NCBI GenBank assembly: GCA_030549495.1
Contig: JAUIRK010000902.1
Coordinates: 467,001 to 531,000, forward strand
DNA from: Nectonema munidae
Lineage: Eukaryota; Nematomorpha; Nectonematoida; Nectonematidae
Length of the DNA: 64,000 nucleotides
Direction of reading: 5' to 3'
Position 1 is the first letter of the stretch; each line of letters starts with the position of its first letter. The notes beneath the pieces are model-generated. The model saw only the letters and a list, made by a program, of their open reading frames with translations, searched no databases and had not been told where the DNA came from. The position numbers and the translations under genes were made by a program. Of the stretch, positions 57,478 to 64,000 are shown piece by piece.

Positions 57478-57562
57478 TATGAGAAAGTAGGCTTGATGCG
57501 GGATCGAACCCAAGACCTTGAGTTATCGAAACCCAGTACCTAACCAACCTTACTCAATAACC
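57478..57562 (-). ncRNA. tRNA-like segment, possibly SINE-derived
   Basis: On the minus strand TTGGGTTCGATCCCGCATC carries a near-perfect B box, with GTTGGTTAGGTACTGGG upstream in the position of an A box and D arm. The acceptor and T stems do not pair well, so a functional tRNA is unlikely. Confidence 0.35.
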
Positions 57563-58357
57563 CAACTCATAAATCCTTTTATCAAATAATTTTCCATGAT
57601 ACAAAAATATTATCTATTATATGTTTATTTAAGGTTAGCTTCAATTGAAAATGAAAGGATAAACCTACTAAATTTTGGTAAATGAGTAAAAATTATTTAA
57701 GCTAGTTAATTATCAAAAAAACTTTAAATAGCAGCATAGTAGAAGGGGATTAAATTTTTGTAAATCTACTCTACAAGCTGGGATTTAGCTAATTTGAAAA
57801 AACGTCAATATAAATTCTAAGAAAAAATATATTTATTATAAAAAACAAATATAGAGCAAGAAAATAAGATCAGCATAAAATTTGTTATGACAATTTAAAA
57901 TAAATCCTATTTTTCAATGGTAGGAAATTATATATTCAACCATTCCTTCTTCTATTTTTATCAACCAGCTTGAAATTGATACGGAATCTTGCATAGGCAA
58001 ACATTTTTCTAAAAAAATATTTGTCATTTATAATATAAGTTACAAAACGTTAAAGGGATCCGTATCATTTAGTTTCCATATATATAATGACCTAAACTTC
58101 TTTACTATCAATATACAAAAAAATAATAAATAGCATTTTTCTATAATAATGAAAAAATAAATTCAAAGATACCGCCAATTTCAAAATTTAAAAATTCACC
58201 ATTTTAAAATTCGCCATTATTAAGAAATTTTGTGGCGTTTATTGATGGAAAATCGTCAATTAAGCTTTAAAATTATTATATTATAAATGTTAAAAGATAA
58301 AAGTAGTCTTACTCAGACGTTAGAACCCAATAATAGTCAAAAATATTACGATAAAGT
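57563..58357. other. Unassigned AT-rich DNA
   Basis: No coding or repeat signal recognised. Confidence 0.5.
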
Positions 58358-58416
58358 TTTGTGGCATAGATTATCTAGACCAGTGTTGTCCAAACTGTTT
58401 TCATTTACGGCACACT

Positions 58417-58445
58417 ATAGTGAGTGAGTGAGTGAGTGAGTGAGG
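58417..58445 (-). repeat. (TCAC)n LINE tail
   Basis: About seven GTGA units on the plus strand. On the minus strand they form the 3' tail of the LINE fragment that lies to the right. Confidence 0.85.
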
Positions 58446-58621
58446 AAATCTCTAAGCACTTTCCAGCTTTGGCTGATATGCTTGCAGGTTGCTAGACTTT
58501 GGGATTTGATGATTGCGTGGAGTTTAGTTGAAGAAACATTGTAGAATTCTAGTATTCTAGGAGAAAAAATGTAAGTAGTATTTGTGTTCCGTATATAAAG
58601 TAAAGGATGATAAGAGTATAA

Positions 58622-59290
58622 TTAATTAAGAGGTGTGGGTGGAATAAGATTTTGGTGTGCGATAAGGATTGGTTCTATTTTGTTAATTAAAATGGAGATT
58701 TCTTGAAGCATAATTGGATGTTGTAAAAAATCATATAGAGAAGTAGGAGGTTCGTTAAAGTGTATATTACAAAAATTAAGTAGTTTAACACGTAAATCGT
58801 TATAAATTGGGCAATAGAGAATTATGTGTAGGGGTGTTTCAATGTAGGGGCAACCAAATCTACATAATGGATTGTTGTGAAGTTTGAATCTATAGAAGTA
58901 GGAATAGGTTGGGCAGTGTGATGAGAACCACTTAATGGAGTTGCGGGAGGGAGTGATGTTTTTGTTTTGAATGGCAAAGTTTATCAACGGTGGTGCGATA
59001 TCAAGAGATGACCATGTGTTCAGTATAGATGCATATGCGGCTTTAATGATAGTGGATAAAGAGAGAGAAAGTAAGATAAAGGAATGCGTGCTTGAAAGTA
59101 GTGTTTTAGATAGTCTGTCAACACTATTGTTTTCAGTACAGGTGGAGTGTGCGGGAGACCAATAGATTGTTATGTTGAAATAATTGGAAAGTTGGATTAG
59201 TTTTGTGGCTAAGCTGTAGGAGGATTGAGGGATTTTGTGATTAAGATTTAGGTCGTTGATGATGTTTTGGGCATCGGTGAACAATACCAT
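58622..59290 (-). pseudogene. LINE 3' fragment: RNase H domain and zinc finger
   Basis: C-terminal end of a LINE polyprotein of the type that carries its own RNase H (I/R1-like groups). Residues 3-65 hold the RNase H part: L-F-T-D-A-Q (catalytic Asp), TIYWSPAHSTCTENNSVDRL (second Asp in V-D-R-L). Around residues 125-160 is the Cys/His finger C-R-F-G-C-P-x-x-E-T-P-L-H-I-I-L-Y-C-P typical of LINE C-termini. The frame is open for 222 codons to a stop. Everything upstream (reverse transcriptase, endonuclease) is missing at 59290, a 5' truncation as left by incomplete reverse transcription. The tail lies at 58417-58445. Confidence 0.85.
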
Positions 59291-59445
59291 AAACCTTAAT
59301 AAAACATTCCCATTTTTCCAAAATTAAAAGTCATCTTTAGCGAACAATACCATTATTTTTAAAAAACATTCTTATTTTTCCGTTTTTAAAATTTCTCCCA
59401 ATTCATCAGTCATCAATCATTATCCTATTAACCCTACACTGTAAA
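59291..59445. other. Short tandem-like spacer
   Basis: GAACAATACCATnA and TAAAACATTCnnATTTTTCC each occur twice within 80 bp. No gene. Confidence 0.5.
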
Positions 59446-59645
59446 AAATGTGTTTAGAGACTAAACACAAAACTAAATACCAAATTGGTCACCGATTTTG
59501 AACACCTAAAATTGTAAACATGTTTAAACTCTAAGCGTCTGAACACTTATAAGTTTATTTCTAAACGCCAAGATTCTAAACACTTTAACTATGAGGCGCT
59601 TAGGTGGTGGAAATTTAGTCCAAATGATGAAAGGTATGTTTGGAC
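59446..59645. repeat. Hairpin-rich segment starting CACTGTAAAAAATGTG
   Basis: GTGTTTAGAGACTAAACAC at 59463-59481 is a near-perfect hairpin. CTAAGCGTC, CTAAACGCC, TCTAAACAC and GGCGCTTAGG follow as inverted variants. CACTGTAAAAAA-type starts are seen at the ends of several eukaryotic DNA transposons. It lies just downstream of the SAM gene and could be one end of the cassette, but no partner end was found. Confidence 0.45.
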
Positions 59646-59818
59646 ATGCTTTCAAAAACATACCCCATTTGAACTTCTAAAATATTCATATGTGTAATTG
59701 ATGAATAACCGCTCCAAAAATAAAAAAAACAATTTGAAAAAATAAATAAAAATTTTAAAATTCAAGGTAATTTATTGAAAATTGATTAAAAAAAACACAA
59801 AATATATTCTCCAACATT

Positions 59819-61516
59819 TTACATGCTTTCCAAAAACTTCTTTTCAAACTTGACTAATTTTGTTGTTTTAAAAAATGGATAATTGTCGTTGAAAATCATG
59901 TTTTGAAAGAAATCAAGTATTTGAAAATTTTTTGGATACTTAAGATCAAATACATAATATATTTTCAGCATAAATAGCAAGGCTTCTTTTATCAGATGTC
60001 CTAAATAAAAAGAAACTCCATCTCCAACTACATATATCGATTTTGTTATTTCATTTTTGCACACAATCATCTTTGGAGAGCTTCCAACTTCTGAAGAAAT
60101 ATTGAGAGAACTTTCCTAGAAAAATTGAATGGGAAAATTGTGAACGATTTTAAAAATACAGTATGATTACGTCTAGAATGTTCAGAAGTTTTTCATTGAC
60201 TTTATATTTTGATGAAATGGAAGTTATTTCGTCAAAAGAGATTATTATTTGTAAATTTTTTCATTTTCATTTGGAGATTTCGGTATATTTAAAATATACC
60301 GAAGCTTTTCCATCGTTGTTTCCCAATTTCGGTTGATTTTTTCATCCGTTAACTCTTTTTTGAGTAAAGAAAACTCTTTTTTAACCTGTAAAATAAAATT
60401 TAAGAAAAAAATGTGATATTATGTATATAAGACCATTTCAGTATTTTCGAGAAAAGGGAAAACTTCTATAACTGCTCGTAATCCAACAGGTAGATTTCTC
60501 ATTTTTATTCTTCTTTCAGATAAACTAACTTCTTGTGCTAAATATATTGCTGAAAATTCTCTATCTTGATCACTTTTTTTGATTTCTTCACATAAAAATT
60601 GGTGAGCTTCTGAGGAGGACATTCCAGTTTCACTTTCTTCTACAAAGAATTTTTAAAAAGAAAACAAATATAAAAAATGTATAAGACAAATATTTTACGA
60701 TAGTTTTTGCTAAGAACGAAATTCAAGCTTCTTTATTCTTTGCTTACTGAGTTGGAGTTTCTACGTTTATTCCATTTCCATCTTATGTTGCGAACTTTTT
60801 GGGAAAGTTTTTTGTTGAAAAAAGCCTAAAAAACCTGATGATCATTAAAAAAATCACACTAAAAATAATCTTAATTACCCATGGAACTCTCCCATATGGG
60901 AATCCAATACACGGATAAATTGAATAAAGTGATCTACCCAAGGAATCGTAATTCTCTTTACTGTCGAAATCGCCTATAGATATGACGTGGTATGCAACTT
61001 CTTCCACCAACTTGTCAAATTCATTTATGACATTTCCGCTTTCCAAAAGAGAGGTCATTTTTGTAGAAAACTTTGGTATATACATGGATTTACCATTTTA
61101 TCCATTTTCTGTCTGCAATACGTATGTATAAATAAATTGCAAATCTATATCGTGAACTTACGTTTGAACAAGTTGACATAATTTTAGGTGATGTTAGTTC
61201 ATCAGAATCAGTAAGAATCATGTCTTTGTTTCTAGCTGCATGATTTATTATCATCATCAATTTTTTTGTTGGTCCAACCTTGTTTCCGATCATTAATAAT
61301 ATGTCTTTCTCTTGTAAATTTAAAAATACCATACCATCAATTTCATTTTCTAAAAAAATATTCTTAATAACAAAAGGTAAGTAAAAAGAATCAACCTTCG
61401 AAAGCCAGCATAACATATGGTGGAAACTGCAAAGCCTTTAATTTTTCTTGAATTTCTGAAACTGATAAACGTTCATTTATTTCTTCAGCAATCTTGCTTA
61501 AATTTTCCTTACTCAT
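59819..61516 (-). CDS. SAM-domain (SAMD3-like) gene, copy 1, multi-exon
   Basis: Function unknown; SAM domains usually mediate protein-protein contacts. ATG 61516 begins exon 1 (to 61396, MSKENLSKIAEEINERLSVS). A 46-bp GT-AG intron joins it in phase to exon 2 (61349-61162), giving F-E-E-N-E-I-D-G, the SAM core with FLNLQEKDILLMIGNKVGP, and ending at a consensus GTAAGT. Exon 3 (about 61068-60879) reads INEFDKLVEEVAYHVI and C-I-G-F-P-Y-G-R-V-P-W. Exon 4 (60825-60748) reads KLSQKVRNIRWKWNKRRNS and ends at GTAAGC. Exon 5 (60639 to about 60430) ends R-R-I-K-M-R-N-L to F-P-F-L-E-N. Exon 6 begins at about 60386 after TTTTACAG. The last exon (to 59819) has YYVFDLKYPKNFQILDFFQN, which I recognise from C-termini of SAMD3-like proteins. 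The exon 3 acceptor, the exon 4/5 phase and part of exon 6 do not fit perfectly, so the copy may carry one or two defects. Confidence 0.75.
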
Positions 61517-61588
61517 TGATCTAAACCTTTTAAAATCGCTAAAAAGTATATTATAAAATTAAAAAATTTAATGTGATGTTGCTTAAAT

Positions 61589-62587
61589 TTATGACCAACA
61601 GAAGTCAACATTTATTAAAACAACATAAAAAAAATTTCCATGAAAATAGGAACTTTGTGGCCATTTATAAAAAATATTTCGCAAACTAACACAACTTTTT
61701 TGTGATATCTTTTCACATAAAAAAGCATTTAAATGGGAGTCAAATTCAATTACTTTAAGTTTTTGGCAGACAAAAATTACTTCACTATCATCGCAAACAT
61801 AAATCTTTTCAATTTTACAAAACTTTGGCGTTTCACTGTTCATATCACTGTAAATTAAGACACTGTTTTTCGTATAATTAATTGATTTAAATTTAACATA
61901 GTTGACTGATGAAATGTTTATATCGCTCCTAATCGAACTTGGACTTCGCATTATAAAGTCAATTAAATCAGCATCTTCATCGCCATTTAAGGATCGCTTT
62001 TCATTTGTTACTATATCTTCACTAAAAAGTTTCAAAGATAAGCTTTTATCCACAAAATTCAAACACATCCAGTATTGATGGAAGTATGATAAAGATTTTT
62101 CAACACATTTGAAGTTCTTCCACTTAAAATTCTTGAAAACAGCGTGCTTAGCCTCAAACCGTAAACACCAATGGTTTCGGCCCGGTCCAAACTTTTTTAT
62201 TTGTTCTGGAAAGTGTGTTAAGTAATGAAATTTCGGAGGGAATGTTACATGTCCAAAAGTTTCAGAAAAAAAAAGAATTATGTTGATAAATTAGTTCAAA
62301 CAAAAAGTTTAAAGTGACATCAGAAGCAATAGGAGAAATTATAAGTAGTGATATCTTGATGAGTTTTATAAAATTTTGCCAAACTCTGTCTTCTTTAGGA
62401 ATAAACCCGGATATTAAAAAAGGTAAAACAAGCATGAAATTCTTTGTTTCTACTGAAGTTAAAGGAAGGGCATTTGTGTACTTCAAATAATTTTTTTCTA
62501 GAGTTTGTGGCTTATCATTCAACATTTCTTGAGGATAATCAAAGCTTAAAATGAGAGAATTAAGTGTTTCTAGTGTAAATTTCACCA
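61589..62587 (-). CDS. RFEAKH-type uncharacterised protein, C-terminal half, copy 1
   Basis: No function known to me. I recognise the family from multicopy uncharacterised animal proteins. The exon starts after an acceptor-like AATTCAG at 62588 (the GTG there is not a true start). Pieces in order: L-E-T-L-N-S-L to D-Y-P-Q-E-M-L-N-D-K-P, TSVETKNFMLVLPFLISG, D-R-V-W-Q-N-F-I-K-L, ISPIASDVTLNFLFELIYQH, then P-P-K-F-H-Y-L-T-H-F-P-E-Q-I and FGPGRNHWCLRFEAKHAVFK, K-S-L-S-Y-F-H-Q, and a C-terminal domain with FCKIEKIYVCDDSEVIFVCQ and E-F-D-S-H-L-N-A-F-L-C. A single frame change is needed at a T-run near 62270; it may be a real frameshift or an assembly error. Stop at 61589, only 72 bp before the SAM gene start. 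Upstream exons are not seen. Confidence 0.72.
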
Positions 62588-63370
62588 CTGAATTACGTAT
62601 GCTTAAAAATGGGTATATATGTGTAAAAAACTTTATATTATTACTTAGATAAAAAGTTTCTTTTTAAGATGAGCTGTCATATATAAATCAATGCTTTGAT
62701 AACTTTAATTGATTTTTATATAAAAAAAAAATGAATATCACCGCTGAATTCAGCATGCATGAAAATGGGTGTGTATGTGTAAAAAACATTATATAATTAA
62801 GATAAAAAGTTTCTTTTTTGAGGTGAGCTGTCATATGTAAATCACTTTTTTTACAGGTTTGAATGATTTTCATAAAAAATGAATATCACCAATGAATTTA
62901 GCATGCTCGAAAATGGGTATATATGTGTAAAAAATATTATATAATTATTTAGATAAAAAGTTCCTTTTTGAGATGAGCTGTCACATTTAGATCAATTTTT
63001 TGACAGGTTTGATTGATTTTCATAAAAAATGAATATCACCACTGAATTCAGCATATTTGAAAATGGGTATACATGTGTAAAAAACTGTATATACTTATTT
63101 AGATAAAAAGTTCCTTTTTGAGATGAGCTGTCACATTTAGATCAATTTTTTGACAGGTTTGATTGATTTTCATTAAAAATGAATATCACCACCGAATTCA
63201 GCTTACTTGAAAATGAGTATATATGTGTAAAAAACTTTATATAATTATTTAAATAAAAAGTTGATTTTTAAGATAAGCTGTCAAATATAAATCAATTTTT
63301 TGACAGGTTTTATTAATTTTGATAAAAAATGGACATCACCACTGAATTCAGCATAGTTGAAATATATATG
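62588..63370 (-). repeat. Inverted, diverged satellite family-A array, ~5 units
   Basis: Five units of about 150 bp in reverse orientation to the 8-15 kb array: GAGCTGTCAnATnTAnATCA, ATTTTTTGACAGGTTTGATT, TGAATTCAGCATn and GAAAATGGGTATATATGTGT, AAAAAACT. Compared with the big array the GGCGACG block is replaced by TCACCACTGAATTC. The innermost unit runs directly into the RFEAKH exon at its acceptor. Confidence 0.9.
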
Positions 63371-64000
63371 TAACATTAAAAATATTTATAAAAAATTAAA
63401 GTGAAATTTCCACAATATTAAAAGAGCGATCATTCGAATGTCAAAATAATAAAAAATTCCACTAAAATTTAATTAGAATAAAAATTTTAATTTTAAGGAT
63501 ATATTATATTGCTCATTGGCTAAAGCAATTTTTTAGCTTCTTCTTTAATAAATTCCTTGAAAATTTCAAGTCTATTATTTATTTACATTATCCAAGGAGT
63601 ATACATAAAACAGAATTTAAGTCTTGTTTCAAATGAAAAGTTTCCCTTTATGTTCACATTTTAGAATCTACTACTAGGTTAAAGAAAGTCGACTTTACGA
63701 AAAATAAGCCGTTGAGTGTGAAGGCAGTCGTAATTGTCCGACTTGCCATCTATACACATCGCATATTCTCTTTTATCCCAATAAATTTTCATAAAATAAA
63801 AAATTTTTTTATCATTTTAAATTTCTAGCTTTACTTTTTATTAAAATAATTCCTGTTAAGAAGAAGGCATGTTTGGAGGTAATTTAAAAACTCTTACTTA
63901 TTTCTTATTGAATATATAAACTTATATGTAAGCAATGAATATGAACATATCTGTTGTACTTCAAAAATGGGCTTATATTATATTTTAATATCTTTGTTTG
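63371..64000. other. Unassigned AT-rich DNA at the window end
   Basis: No gene seen. Upstream exons of the RFEAKH gene could lie here or beyond the window, but none is recognised. Confidence 0.4.

Larger units (their letters stand above)
54965..58375. mobile_element. Candidate 3.4-kb unit with 18-bp inverted ends
   Basis: GATAATCTATGCCACAAA occurs at 54965-54982 and exactly inverted at 58358-58375. An 18-bp perfect inverted match containing GCCAC is unlikely by chance in this AT-rich DNA. No transposase is seen inside. The interior holds a SINE-like head, family-B repeats with tail and a tRNA-like segment. No target duplication was identified, so the class is unknown. Confidence 0.5.

Noticed and set aside
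57478-57562. Functional tRNA gene
   Set aside because: The B box is good, but the acceptor and T stems do not pair, so only a tRNA-derived sequence is supported.

Overview
The window is AT-rich, intron-bearing, repeat-dominated animal DNA. It has no bacterial operons, no CRISPR array and no convincing tRNA or rRNA gene. The mix of elements (FLYWCH-type MULE, Penelope-like element with a GIY-YIG nuclease, CR1- and Jockey-type LINEs, hAT, piggyBac, Tigger/pogo, one Ty3-type fossil, SINE-like heads and abundant tandem repeats) fits an invertebrate genome. A crustacean or other arthropod is my guess, not something the sequence proves.

Layout. 1-8.2 kb: MITEs, a piggyBac relic split by a hAT-type MITE, and a decayed Jockey-type LINE. 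8.2-15.2 kb: a satellite of about 47 monomers of 141 or 150 bp. 15.2-20.05 kb: a MULE whose transposase was split by a Penelope-like element that left a perfect 14-bp target duplication. 20-35 kb: non-coding repeats, including 930-bp direct repeats 12 kb apart, a 1.1-kb tandem triplication, a long foldback palindrome, a deleted hAT with a perfect 8-bp target duplication and a complex lysine-codon-like A-rich tandem array. 36-43 kb: a CR1-group LINE interrupted in its endonuclease by a broken Ty3-type fossil. 43.5-45.2 kb: tandem-repeat blocks. 45.9-53.2 kb and 59.8-62.6 kb: two diverged copies of one two-gene cassette on the minus strand. 54-59 kb: hAT MITE, a 3.4-kb unit with 18-bp inverted ends, SINE-like heads and a LINE fragment with an RNase H domain.

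The most interesting item is the two-gene cassette. The first gene encodes the C-terminal half of an uncharacterised protein with a conserved RFEAKH motif. It is followed 70-160 bp downstream, on the same strand, by a multi-exon gene for a SAM-domain protein resembling the SAMD3-like multicopy family. The two copies are clearly homologous but strongly diverged (roughly half the residues by eye), so this looks like an old dispersed unit rather than a recent local duplication. The copy at 45.9-53.2 kb was split at a TTAA by a 5.3-kb piggyBac, which itself holds a Tigger element. Blocks of the 8-15 kb satellite family lie next to both cassette copies, and at 62.59 kb the repeat runs straight into the predicted splice acceptor of the first gene. 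Whether the cassette is a mobile element or a pair of host genes cannot be settled here.

All homology calls were made by eye from translated motifs. Exon borders and repeat borders are approximate unless a target duplication fixes them.
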